DNA from: Urechis unicinctus | Taxonomy: Eukaryota; Annelida; Polychaeta; Xenopneusta; Urechidae | Assembly (NCBI GenBank): GCA_034190875.2 | Contig: CM067348.1 | Location: 34,401,772-34,465,771 of the forward strand | Reading direction: 5' to 3' | Length of the DNA stretch: 64,000 bases | Part shown: piece by piece, positions 13,647 to 25,985 of the stretch | Layout of the letters: every line of letters starts with the position of its first letter | Position numbering within the stretch: the stretch's first letter is position 1 | Program-made: the position numbers and the translations under genes | Notes under the pieces: generated by a model | Seen by the model: only the letters and a program-made list of their open reading frames with translations | The model's database searches: none | What the model was told of the DNA's origin: nothing

Positions 13647-14999
13647 GGTCCCTGAGCTTGGAGCTCGGGGTTTGGTGAGCCCTTCTCTCATGTTTTGACT
13701 CTGACTTGACGTAATACTAAAGAATACATTTAAAAATAAATTCAGATTGTCAAGATGCCATGCGCAATAGACTTTAGTAAACTAATTGCGTCTCGTTACG
13801 CTGAATGGAGTGGAAACAGAAGAAATCCGGAAATATTCACTTACTAATTTTCCCATTCATAATACATATGCAGCACGAGCTCTAAGAGATAAAAACTGTT
13901 CTTCGACAAAATATTAGTTGCTCAGTGTTGCGTTGCATCTCTCGTTCCTCAGGATGAAAATTTGTTGTTTTTTACATGGACATTAACTATATATAAAAAT
14001 ATACCCTACAGAGAATAGCATTAAATCACCTGGCTGTTAAATAGTTATAAACAAGACGTGGTCCCATTTCAATACAGCCATTGCTTGTGCTTGTCTGAAA
14101 CTGGTGTGGGGAGCCAAGTTCATGGTGCGTTCAGATGCTGGCATTAAAATGACTACAAATGGTAATTACGGAGAAAGCAAATCTGGACTGTTCTAGCGGT
14201 TATGCATTAGTATTAATATTTACGACCAATTTGGGTTCGAGTCTCTCGCCTCGTACATTCTCATAACTCTCGATCCCAGCAGCATAACGACACGCACCGA
14301 GGTCGTTATGATGCAGTCCTAATACGGGAAAAAGGTGTCGCTGGTGCAAGCTTTCCCAAGACAAGACACTGGTACATGGAAAAACTCAACACTTCTGTTG
14401 TGTGATAGGACTGCGTTCAGGTCACCAGCTTTGAATATCTAACATGAGTAGTGTTGTTAATCTCTAAAAAATACTCATCTTCAAGCATTGACTCCGAGGT
14501 CACCTAAACCACAGTGCAACATTCGCGGAATCTGATGTTAGGTTAACACAGTCAAACCATATTGTGCTTTGTGGCTGGTTATAAACGAAACACTGTCTGA
14601 ATCTGTATGTTGAACGGGGTTGCCGTGTATGAAGCGTTCAATAATCAAAGTGCACATGACGAAAGTCCTTCAGTGGAGTACAAACTTGCTGAATACCAAA
14701 CAATCTGTCGCATCGCTCATCAACCTTATATCTAGTTTCCACATAGGCGGTGATCACTATGCGTTGTAATATAATACATATACACCGACGGGAAAGTACT
14801 CTATCGACTCTGTAAAAGTCTGCAACTGCTATGTCCACTATAGAATTAATGGGTTATACCTTATAGAATATTATGCATCAATTACAGTTTAATGCAAATG
14901 GCCACAACAACACAATGTAAATGCACTGCGACTTGCAAGCGTGGAAGCCATTGCTTGACAATTAATGACCTTATACATATACTGCATATGACTGCAGGC

Positions 15000-15300
15000 A
15001 ATGTTTTTGGACATTTATTGTAATGTAGCTGACAATCACACTGCATAATTCTTGTAATTTAGCGGATTCATATCAATGCGTAATTGTTATAATTTAGCTA
15101 TTGATAGCGATGCGTTATTGTTGTTACTAAGCTGATGTTAAATTCAAACAATTTAGCTGATGATTGAATGCGTAATTCAATTTAATATATGAAAACTATG
15201 CATGATTATTGTAATTTTACAATGATAGCAATGCGTAATTCGAATTTTGAGCTGATTATAGCAATGCATAATTATTGTAATATAACTGTAAATACCGATG
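15000..15300. repeat. AT-rich ~34-bp degenerate tandem repeat, copy A
   Basis: Recurring phrase taatttagctgatgatagcaatgcgtaatt, with units of roughly 30-36 bases and considerable decay. Homologous arrays lie at 42780-43075 in copy B and 59140-59620 in copy C. Copy C holds the most regular units, close to 34 bp. Confidence 0.8.
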
Positions 15301-15814
15301 CGATTTCATTACAATGCACCAACGATACGTTGCCGGAATAAATTGCATATCATACACAAGAAATTTATCTTACATGCAGCCTACATATCTGTTTTTCCTC
15401 GGTGGTGAATTTTATGGAGCAAATGCATGTGATGTGACGGTAAACGTTGCATTCAGCTCAATATGCCGTCAGGCTTACTGGAGGAAGCACTTCATCCTCC
15501 AGGAACCTCTTAGTGTGAAGAGGTTTTACGAGGTTGGGTGAACCATTAGAAATGTCACACGACGCCAGGATGTTAATGAAGATAAACTCGCTATATGTGC
15601 TGGATATGTACCCAATATAACAAGAGGATTGTCGGTATACGAACGAACCTTTTATGAGCTGTGAAACTTGTGAACCAATATATTGCATTGACATAAATAG
15701 TTATTTCGACGAGCACTCGCGCATTCACAGATAAATGGTGAATTGAAATGATCCTAAACGGCATAACCAGTGCAAGTGCTTATATTGTTATAACTTCATC
15801 AACATGTCGTCACC

Positions 15815-16018
15815 CTAATTATTATCCACAACACCTGAACCAGCATCATCAGTATTGCAGGCATAATTTAAGAACATCATTATTAAATAAGATACTTCTT
15901 CAGAATGCCTATCACTTATTGATATCACTGTCAACATCATCAACACAGCTGTTATTACATCATTATCAACATCATTCTCATTTTTGAAGGCATTTTTTGA
16001 CTTCATTAAAAAAGACAT
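15815..16018 (-). other. 67-codon open frame kept at identical length in A, B and C
   Basis: The minus-strand frame ends in the conserved string NTDDAGSGVVDN and contains SISDR followed by SEEV. Equivalent frames in copy B (43202-43405) and copy C (60150-60353) are also 67 codons. The inverted copy D keeps part of it on the plus strand from 45413, with IMMF and DADSGV still readable. The underlying DNA is rich in degenerate GAT/GTT triplets, which suppress stops in this frame, so repeat structure may explain the openness. No known family is recognised. Confidence 0.25.
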
Positions 16019-16639
16019 GCGAGCGTAACATTCATCGGAACCATTGCTCAGATGTTATTGACATCACACTGTCAACATCATCACCTTCATTCAAAGTTCT
16101 GCAACATCTATCACGGAATCGTGAAAACCGTTCGTGTAGAGGTCAAGCGCCACACAGCACATGGAACGGACATAAATGTGAGACAAACTTATAGTTTCTT
16201 AAACGCGCTAGTTTGATATTTTATATTGCCAATTACACACTGAGCAAAAATAATCCACATATTGAACATGTTTATCAAAGCAGCTAACAGCGCTAACATC
16301 CGCAAACTCATGCACGAGGATAACGTGAATATCTACTCCATGTTTTGTATTTTTACAGCTTCAAATATTGTAGGTACCCATGTGTGGTATTCGCACACTA
16401 AGCTAGCCATGTCATTTCCGGGCGATCCGGATGGGCGGGTCATGTGGGTCAGGGTGGGCTGATCAGGCGGGTCTATTAGTCCAAGGCAGTCAATGGACAT
16501 AAATCACTGGTACCAAACACAATGAAGTAACACCGTTGTTATGCTGCTGACTTTTAACGATGTTTCTAGCGATAATAACTTCAATGACAAAGGTCTGAGG
16601 TTGTAAAGTGTCTAAAAGTTCATGACATGCAAATATGTC

Positions 16640-16783
16640 ACTATAAGTGTGCGTGTTTTTGTATCAGTGTATTTGTATGCTTGTATTTGTTTTTATGTGT
16701 TGGTCTGTTTTGCCGTTTGTTTGTGCACTAGTGTGTGTGTGTTTGTCTACGTATATTTCTACGTGAGTGTCGAAGTGTGTGTG

Positions 16784-16829
<46 letters not shown>

Positions 16830-16885
16830 TGTGTGCGTTTGTGTGTATGTGTGTCTGTTTGTGTCCAAGTGTGTGTCGATATGCG
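16640..16885. repeat. GT-rich microsatellite, copy A
   Basis: A nearly pure GT core at about 16788-16826 lies in interrupted TGTG-rich sequence. Copy B (43996-44155) and copy C (60930-61130) have interrupted GT-rich homologues without a long pure core. Confidence 0.93.
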
Positions 16886-18019
16886 TTTACTGTTTGACTG
16901 CTGGTCGAAGCCAGTTGGTGCGTGCTTGATATGGTTGCGGTTGAAGCAGATATCTAAATTTGCATATTGAGAGTTTAGCCTCTTCGATGAGAGACTGAGT
17001 TAATCAACATGAAGCTTCCATGACTATCTCTTATGTCAACGTATGTCAATAGCAAGATGACACCTGTCCTCGTGCCTTGTGTCTAACTGCAGTGAACCTC
17101 AGATGGTATCGTCTTTTTTCTGGATGATAAATGATGTCAGGTCGCCCTGCTGACGTAAATACGTCCAGCTAACCAATGAGGGTTGCGGGTGGTCGTCTTC
17201 ACTGCGTTGATGAGGTCAAGGTCAAACGTTAAACTTGATGAGTGTCGTATATCTTGGGTAGAATTCATGGTCCGCTTTTTTTCCTGCTGAGACTTTAAAA
17301 ACTTATGTCACGGTTACTCCAGCATTTACTGGCTGGTTGGGGTAAGCAGATTCAGAATACCGCAGGCAAAAGTTCTCGCTGAAGATCAATGCAAGCTCTC
17401 AGTCAAGATAATGCTAATCTTCCCCATCACGCATTCACTGCATTCATTAACATACTCACCAAACCTCATCATCCAGTTTTCTCACTCAGTCCGATTCATG
17501 TGCGTCGCTAAGACGCAATGGTAATTACTCCGTATGTATTTCACCAAGCTGGCTCCTAGAGGATAAGCGTAATGGGGACTCGCAATGGGCGACTGGTGAT
17601 ACGATGTAAGTGATCATTATTGCCTGATTTACGCCGCGACCTATGCTGGTTGTATTAACACAGCCATATGCGTGATTAAGGCCAGAATATTGAATATGAA
17701 GAGGGTGTCTGCGAACAGGAACGAATAGAGAGAAACATGTGGTGCGAAAACTCATTAATAAGAGTGTATATTGTGATACGTAGACACCGTAGCACATTGA
17801 GATGGATGTTGATGAAACTGGTGGAATGGATGCTGTGACTGGACAAAGCGGTTTATCATTGGGATATAATGCTTATTGCCGTGGCTTTATTAACGCCTAA
17901 TTACGTCACCAAGCAGTATGCGTAACAAATCGCATTTAATCATTTGTGAATATTATAAGGCTAAAATACAACTGCCAGTGTTGCCGTAAATATATCAACG
18001 AGTGGCTATAATCGATTTC

Positions 18020-18057
18020 AATATTACTTGCCTCCTCTCCTGGTGGGAGGTAATATT
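18020..18057. repeat. Small inverted repeat (hairpin)
   Basis: aatattac at 18020-18027 and cctcc at 18031-18035 pair with ggaggtaatatt at 18046-18057, leaving a three-base bulge and a loop of about ten bases. Copy C lacks this interval (A positions about 17720-18280 are missing there). It could be the palindrome of a small non-autonomous element, but no terminal duplications were identified. Confidence 0.5.
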
Positions 18058-18950
18058 GAGCTAATGATATTGCAATTTAAATATTGCCTCTCTTTTAATT
18101 GTGTGCTCCATGAGCAGTCAATGCCGTCCTCGTACCATCAGCGCTAACAGCTCTTGCTATTCCCATGGTGATACATTCGGTTATTTTAACTTGTGAGTGG
18201 TAATAGTGTAAAATCCTTGGCGCGTTTTACAACGCCTCATTCTATTATATAATGTGTTTGCTCGGACCTGTTAACGCCAGCGTCACACAAATGTGTTTAT
18301 CATCCATCTGACGCTAATATCGAGAATTACACTTGCATCTCGATCAGGTATAAGTGGATTTTTCTAATTTGTTAACATTTGTGTTCAGTGTGGTTTTGAA
18401 AAGAAATTTATTTGTAACGTGAGATTGTTATTCGTAATTATAATAATTATTTTGATGCACAATAATTTGATCAGCAGCATCACTGGTCAAACAAATACTA
18501 TTCAACTCTTCTGCAAATCATGGTGTCATATATTTGTCTGACAAATAAGACTTGCTGATACGAGAGGTTAAACACTAGCTTCAGCTACGATTGCCTTCGA
18601 TGTTACATTAGTCAAGCAATTCTCTATTTTATAGTTATTCTCTATCCCATTATGGAGTGATGTTCTAGTGACATAGATTGCGAGCATTTCTCTTATTGTT
18701 GCAAAAATTTTACAAATATATATGCAGTCGACGTCTTCCCTCTATTCAAATATATGTTAGTTTCTTCATAAAATTCATCAGATTACTTTACACTTCCAAC
18801 TATGCACTACCAATTAAAAGCCATTTTCAAAGTAATCAGCAACTACCGTTTGGGCCAACACTAAAACCTGGGATATTAATAACGCAACGATTTAACGAAG
18901 CGAGATAAGCAAATGTAGCGCATATAAGTCAGGGTAAGATATTGAACCAA

Positions 18951-19493
18951 GACATGATGATACCATCAACTCTTGACATAATAGTATCATTGTCTCACGA
19001 CATGATGGTACAATTGACTCACGACATGATTATTCCATGGACTCGTGACATAATGGTACCATAAACGCATGCCATGATGGAACCATTGACTCATTAAATG
19101 ATGGTACCATTGAATCTTGACATAATAGTACCTTGACTCACGATATGATGGTACCATTGACTTCCGACATGATGGTACCAATGACTCTTGACATAATGCT
19201 ACATAGACGCACAAAATGATGGTACCATTGACTTCCGACATATTGGTACCATTGACTATTCGCATAATGGTACCATTGACTATTGACATAATGGTACCAT
19301 TGACTCACGACATGATGGTGTCATTTACTCACGACATGATGGTACAATTGACTCATGAAATGATAGTACCATTGATTCATTAAATGATGGTAACATTGAC
19401 TCACGAAATGATGGTACCATTGACTCTTGACATAATGGTACCATTGACTCACGACACAATGGTACCAATTACTCACGACATGATGGTACCAAT
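18951..19493. repeat. 24-bp minisatellite, about 22 units, copy A
   Basis: The unit is close to atgatggtaccattgactca followed by cgac, and most units contain GGTACC. The length is divisible by three, so frames stay open and read as an 8-residue periodic peptide. This is a translation artefact. Copy C has about 8 units at 62494-62681. Units vary in the attga, ctcac and gacat parts. Confidence 0.93.
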
Positions 19494-19823
19494 CAGTCGC
19501 ATGTCTTATCAGCTTGGCTATCGGATTAATAGTGGTTAAAATCAAGGCCAACTTAGCTATTTGTCGCGGCAATGTTGCAGTTTCCAGCTGATGCAGAGTG
19601 GAAATGTAATTGGTTTTTGCACTTTTTGTTAATCTGAAATACTGCGATGAAGCGTCAGATACCATTGTCGCAGTCTACACATAGGTATCTGTAGATTCAG
19701 CAATGAATGATGTAGCTGTCTCTAATATTAATGTGCGTCAATGCCGAGCTCTGACCGTGGCAGCTAGAAAAACATCGTTTATTGATCGATAGATACAAAG
19801 CACATGTTGCTATTGCAGCCCGC

Positions 19824-20249
19824 ACCGTTAATGAGGTGTTATGATGGGGTAATTGGGCCGGGTTGGACGGAATAACCAATCACAGCAACACATTACCGTT
19901 AATGAGGTGTTATGATGTGGTATTTTGGCCGTGTTGGACGGGATAGCGAAACACTGCAACACATCACCGTTAATGAGGTGTTATGATGGGGTAATTGTGC
20001 CGGGTTGGACGGGATAACAAATCACAGCAACACCTCAACGTTAATGATGTGTTTTGATGTGGTAATTGGGCCGGATTGGACGGGATAACCAATCACAGCA
20101 CCATATCACCGTTGATGAGGTGTTATGATGGGGTAATTGTGCCGGGTTGGACGGGATAACAAATTACAGCAACACCTCACCGTTAATGATGTGTTTTGAT
20201 GTGGTAATTGGGCCGGGTTGGACGGGATAACCAATCACATCAACACATA
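19824..20249. repeat. 71-bp tandem repeat, six units, copy A
   Basis: Units begin accgttaatgaggtgttatg at 19824, 19895, 19966, 20037, 20108 and 20179, exactly 71 bases apart. Units alternate in places between a gatggggtaattg form and a gatgtggtaatt form, which suggests two-unit expansion steps. Copy C holds a single unit at 63040-63112. Confidence 0.95.
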
Positions 20250-21353
20250 ACCAATGGCAACGTTAAGGCAGTTATCATTCAGGTGGATAAATACATAGGG
20301 TATTCCTATTAGCGTAAGTCTAGCAGGTGTAAGTCTAGCGTAGCATAACAATTACAGCGGCGTTAAGCAAACGCATTTCTAACCCCTGCTTCCGAATCAG
20401 CAGTATTTGATCGAGTTGGTTCATGCGGTGGAACAATATGCGGAGAACGCCATGACAATGACGGTACGGCTCACATGTAAATAGCATTAAACATCATCCC
20501 TATAGGGCGTCGTGAATGTTGGTTTACAGACTCCCTATCAACCAATCACATCCACCAGTTAACATAGTGCTGCACGGTACTCATAATAAGAAACGAACAA
20601 ACCGGCTTGGTTATTTAGCAACTAAATGGGCGGACACTGGTTCTGAGCCATCAAGAATTCCTTTTCGGATACCAGCGAAAAACGGCCAGAGCCTCAAGGG
20701 TAGCTACTGATGCGTGTCCTTACTTATTAACGAGTGTAAACACGAGATCACCATAGCGGAGCCTTACGTATAAAATACACGCGCAACGAATAACAATTCC
20801 CCACATTAAATTATCACAATGATCACAGTCATTTAGACTAACGTTATTTTCAAGTAGTGTTGGGTAGCACTCCTCGATACTACGAACAAACCTCCAAGGC
20901 CTCCAATGAGGATTTGCTGGGAGTAAGATGCATCCACTTTGTCTTTCTTGAAGACCATTAGATATGAAAAATAATGTGTTTTCGGAAAATAACACCGCGC
21001 AATTACATACGCTGATCGCCTTACCGAACTCAAAACGGAAACTAATTGAATATGCAATATTAAGTACTCAGAGCCATAATCATTTGCGGAATGCAGCACA
21101 TTAAGCTTCAAAAAGATTAATAGATTTAGCATGATTTATGTCATGTAGCTCAAGCCAGTTGGTCCATTCAATCTGCTGCACGTCTTTGTGAAGCTCACGT
21201 CTTCACCTATAAACACGATAGTCTTTAATTTAGGACGCAGACCATGCAACAAAGCTTACTGCACATCGTGCGTTAGTAAATATATACATTTCTGGCCTTC
21301 GTCGCTCATAGCAACGATGCAACTACGCTGAGCTCACATTCAATTCAATTGCA

Positions 21354-22690
21354 TTTTGTAGGCACTGACGTGTTTCACCTTTGACGTGTTGTAGGCACTG
21401 ACGTGTTGCACCTTAAATGTATTGTTGGTACTGACGTGTTTCACCTTAGACGATTTGTAGGTACTGACGTGTTTCATCTTTGACGTTTTGTTGGCACTGA
21501 CGTGTTTCACCCTTGACATTTTGTAGGCATTGACGTGTTTTACCTTTGACGTTTTGGTGGTACTACTGACGTGTTTCACATTTGACGCTTTGAAGGCACT
21601 GACGTGTTTCACCTTTGACGTTTTGCAGGCACTGACGTGTTTCACCTTTGATATTTTGTTGGTACTGACGTGTTTTACCTTTGACGTTTTGTAGGCACTG
21701 ACGTGTTTCACCTTTAACGGTTTGTATGCACTGACGTGTTTCATCTTTGACGTTTTGTAGGCACTGACGTGTTTCACCTTTGACGTTTTGTTGGTACTGA
21801 CGTGTTTCACCTTTGACGTTTTGTAGGCACTGACGTGTTTCACCTTTGACGTTTTGTAGGCACTGACGTGTTTCATCTTTGACGTTTTGTAGGCACTGAC
21901 GTGTTTCAGCTTTGACGTTTTGTTGGTAGTGACGTGTTTCACCTAAGACGATTTGTAGGTACTGACGTTTTTCATATTTGACGTTTTGTAGGCACTGACG
22001 TGTTTCACCTTTGACATTTTGTAGGCATTGACGTGTTTCACTTTTGACGTTTTGTTGGTACTGACGTGTTTTCACCTTTGACATTTTGTTGGTAATGACG
22101 TGTTTTTCACTTTTGACGTTTTTTTGTAGGCACTGACGTGTTTCTTTGACGTTTGTTTGACGTGTTTCATCTTTGACGTTTGTTGGCACTGACGTGTTTC
22201 ATCTTTGACGTTTTTGTGTTGGGCACTGACGTACTGACGTGTTTTTCACCTTTGACGTTTTGTTGGTACTGACGTTTTTTAGGCATTGACGTGTTTCACT
22301 TTGACGTTTTGTAGGCACTGACGTTTTGTACCTTTGACGTTTTTTGCGTTTTGTTGGCACTGACGTGTTTCATCTTTGACGTTTTGTAGGCACTGACGTG
22401 TTTCACCTTTAACGTTTTTATGCACTGACGTGTTTCATCTTTGACGTTTTGTAGGCACTGACGTGTTTCACCTTTGACGTTTTGTAGGCACTGACGTGTT
22501 TCACCTTTGACGTTTTGTAGGCACTGACGTGTTTCTCCTTTTACGCCATGTAGGCACTGACGTGTTTCGCCTTTAACGTTTTGAATGCCCTGATGTGTTT
22601 CACCTTTGACGTTTTTTAGGCACTGACGTGTTTACTCTTTGACGTTTTGTAGACACTGGCGTGTTTCACCTTCGACGTTTTGCAGGCACT
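21354..22690. repeat. 33-bp minisatellite array, about 40 units
   Basis: The unit is close to gtaggcactgacgtgtttca followed by cctttgacgtttt (33 bases). It contains TGACGT twice, about 16 bases apart, so each unit may be an old dimer. 33 is divisible by three, and the minus strand stays open for 200 codons (21340-21942) and, in another frame, 208 codons (21563-22189), reading as 11-residue periods such as KTSKVKHVSAY. The array has no start context, splice context or non-repeat coding flank, so I treat it as satellite DNA. Units become irregular after about 22130. Confidence 0.95.
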
Positions 22691-23716
22691 CAAGGGAGTC
22701 AAATTGATATGTTATTCGAGTCATCTTTGAGCTTCGAAAAAACGTTGAATATCTTGTCCTACTCTTAGTTTTTACATGGCAAATGCAAACATCTTGAATA
22801 TTTCTCTTTAACTGTTGGTTTTTTCAACAATTGATTTCACGGTATATTGTTTCCAGGCAGCGACTGATGTATCCCGGCAACACTACATTGGTGGTCGCAG
22901 GCTTACGACATGCGGGTGTTCGTTACTGATGGATTGCTTCGCGGTAGTAATTGCCTTGTGTGTGTTTAGTCTTACATGCTATTGAGCAAATAAACTCTCA
23001 CCTTTTAATTAAACCAACATGGCTAGACTGGGATGAGGCTCGGTGTATTTATGGGCCATGTGGTACATGCGCATGCGCTTGTTGTTGCCTCATTACATTT
23101 TTGTTTAACCATAATATAGATATATTTTCATTCATGCATACTAGATAAGTCGAGAAGCATCCAATCGGAAATGATCAAATGCTATTAGTAAATCTCTTTA
23201 TAAAACGTCATCATCGGGATTCCCATGTGGTGGACGTCGGCAAATGTAATGGATTGTTCCTAAAGGTTATCATTCAGTGCCAGACTTGAAGACGCGCGGC
23301 ACTATCTTTGTTGGTTAATTAAGACTGCCGAGACACAGTAGCAGTACTCTATATGCATTAAGAATGTGTTTTATGCGATATCTTGCCAAATGACTCCAAA
23401 AACGTTGTTTTTACAGGGCATCAAAGCAATGACGCATTCTGATGCCTCGTTATCGTGTTTAAATGACTTGGGATCGGATTGCAATTTTGTACAGGATTTG
23501 CGCCAATCTTGGATGCACATTTAACATATTTATGATAAATTTTCGATTCGGTAACTATGCCTTTGTCAATTATGAAGTTCATCAGAACATTTGCTGGACA
23601 ATTTGGGCCATTTAAGCGCTGCCTACAACGAAAAGCACCGTCTCATTTCGCAGTGGCAGGTTGATATTTATAGCAATGCGTTATCGTGGAACTGAAGTAA
23701 CCATGTTAAGTCACTA

Positions 23717-23719
<3 letters not shown>
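22691..23719. other. Segment flanking the 33-bp array; template of the TA-interrupted copy
   Basis: No gene is seen. Pieces of this segment recur in the same order at 24140-25690. Examples are gttattcgagtcatct (22712 and 24171), gatgaggctcggtgtattta (23032 and 24630), and cggattgcaattttgtacag (23475 and 25273). Confidence 0.7.
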
Positions 23720-23759
<40 letters not shown>

Positions 23760-23989
23760 CTCTCTCTCTCTCTCTGCACGTCTGACTCTCTCTTCTCTCT
23801 TTGACTTTTGTAGGCACTGACGTGTTTCTCCTTTAACGTTTTGTATGCACTCTCTCTCTGTTCTCGCTCTCTCACTCTTTCTCTCTCTCTTAGGCACTGA
23901 CTGTTTTATTCTTTGTTAACTTTATATGCACTGACGTGTTTCACCTTGACGATTTTTCTAGGCACTGACGTGTTTACCTTGGACGATTG
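23720..23989. repeat. CT microsatellite interleaved with 33-bp array fragments
   Basis: CT runs at about 23720-23800 and 23850-23890 alternate with single or partial 33-bp units at about 23800-23851 and 23890-23989. Open frames here read as Arg-Glu runs and are artefacts. Confidence 0.85.
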
Positions 23990-25690
23990 TTTATATATGT
24001 ATATACCTTAGACGTCCGTGTATACCTTATATATACATATATATAGTATCTTTGATTTGATATATGATTTAGGCTAGATATGTATATATATCTTGACGTT
24101 TTGTAGACACTATACGTGTGTCACCTTCGACGTTTTATAGGCATACAATATATGGAAATCATATTGATATGTTATTCGAGTCATCTCTGAGCTTATATTA
24201 ATTACATATCTTATCCTGACTCTTATATTTTTACATATAGATAATGCAAACATCTTGATATATTATATCTATATCTTATACATGCATTTTATACTTTTAC
24301 AAAAAAATGTTGCATATATTCATATGTATATATGTTTATATAGGCATATATATACAGATTATATATATGTATATATAAATGCATCGCAAACTAGATATAC
24401 ATATATATATATAATATATATACTTATATATATACATATAGTATATATATATATATATATATATACATATATAGATAATAAATCGCTTATTTATAAAATA
24501 TATGTATTATATAACTATAATGTGTGTATATATATATTTTACTGATATATATTATACTTAAACATGTATTATATTTATCTACATATATATATATATATAT
24601 CTTATTATATACCAACATGGCTATACTATATATGAGGCTCGGTGTATTTATGGCCATGTGGTAACATGCGCATATATACGCTATATATTTGCCTCATTAT
24701 ATATATGTTACAACCGTTTCGTAGACTCAAATATAGATGGTCACTTTTTTCACTCATTTTTGTATCAGATTATTGTTCGATTTATATGTACAAATCCAAC
24801 CTTTCATACCCGTAAATGCGTATATTTGCGAAATTGTTAACTTATTTATATGTCATTACGGATACAAAAATAACCTTTTTTGAAGATGTGATCATAATGA
24901 GCCATTGGGAGAATTTCACAATCTAATTAGACCTATCACAAATGATTTCATTAGAGTATCAATATTATAAAAATACAAATTTTAGCAATTCCCTAACCAT
25001 TCGTTGACGTAACACTAAAACTCTAATATCGTTCCGGCAAACATTTATACTTTGTTGGTTCGAAAAAAGTTTAAACATGAGACACATGTATATTAGAAAT
25101 ATACTCTGATTGATTTATAAAAAAGAATGTATATGAATATATATGCGATATACGTTTATATATGTAAATGATATACAAAATATATGTTTTATTTACAAAC
25201 TAGATATACATATAAATAATGACGCATTCTGATATATATATCGTATATCGTGTTTAAATGACTATATATATATAAAACCGATCGGATTGCAATTTTGTAC
25301 AGGATTTGCGCCGCCATATATATATAAATATTTATAAATATATATTTATACTTATAACATCATGTATTCCATATATAGCAATACATATATATATAATATA
25401 TTGATATGATTTTGTATGATCTATCTTGTGTCTATGTATCCCGACATATTTATGATATAATTTTCGATATATTCGGTAACTATGCGTTTGTATAATTATG
25501 AAGTTCATCGGATAATTTTGCTGGACAACCGTTCGGACTCAAACCATTCATGGTCGCTTTTCCTACAACGTATAAAATTACCTCATTTCTTTAATTGGCA
25601 GGTATCGATATTTATAGCAATGCACCTTTTATCTTGGTGGAACTGAAGGTAACCATTTTAAGTCACTATCAACCTTTCTCCCTCTCTGCG
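23990..25690. repeat. TA-interrupted second copy of 22640-23715
   Basis: Blocks homologous to 22640-23130 and 23400-23715 appear in order, broken by many short insertions of tatat-type sequence. Between the two groups of blocks lies unrelated sequence (about 24727-25120). The blocks match the first copy well, while the junctions are nearly always TA tracts. This could be a real duplicate peppered with TA expansions or an assembly error. Confidence 0.65.
24818..25110. repeat. Direct repeat, first copy (about 290 bp)
   Basis: The block beginning gaagatgtgatcataatgag at about 24882 is repeated at about 25720 with few differences through the shared aaacatgag phrase (near 25073 and 25920). Match also extends leftward through gcgaaattgttaa-like sequence. 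Confidence 0.85.
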
Positions 25691-25985
25691 TATACGAAAT
25701 TGTTAAAATGTCAACCACCTTTTTTGAAGATGTGATCATAATGAGCCATTGGGAGAATTTCACAATCTAATTAGATCTATCACAAATGATTTCATTAGAG
25801 TATCAATATTATAAAAATACAAATTTTAGCAACTAACCATTCGTTGACGCAACACTAAAACTCTAATATCGTTCTTGCAAACATTTATACTTCAACCTAA
25901 ATGGTCGAAAAAAATTTTAAACATGAGTGTTTAATATGTATATTAGAAGTATCAAAAGATTTGATTGATTTATAAATTTTATTAC
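25686..25985. repeat. Direct repeat, second copy
   Basis: This is the partner of 24818-25110. It lacks the TA-rich interruption present on the left side of the first copy, and differs by single substitutions and a few small indels in its core. Confidence 0.85.

Noticed and set aside
13391..13691. Histidine-rich metal-binding protein, or Asp-rich protein on the other strand
   Set aside because: Translated CAT microsatellite with no signal of selection. Both strands and several frames are open for the same trivial reason.
18987..19665. Two ~100-codon proteins with WYHHV repeats
   Set aside because: Frames kept open by a 24-bp minisatellite (a multiple of three). Copy number changes threefold between duplicons.
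21354..22690. CRISPR array
   Set aside because: Repeats follow each other directly with no spacers, the unit drifts, and the sequence is clearly eukaryotic. It is a minisatellite.
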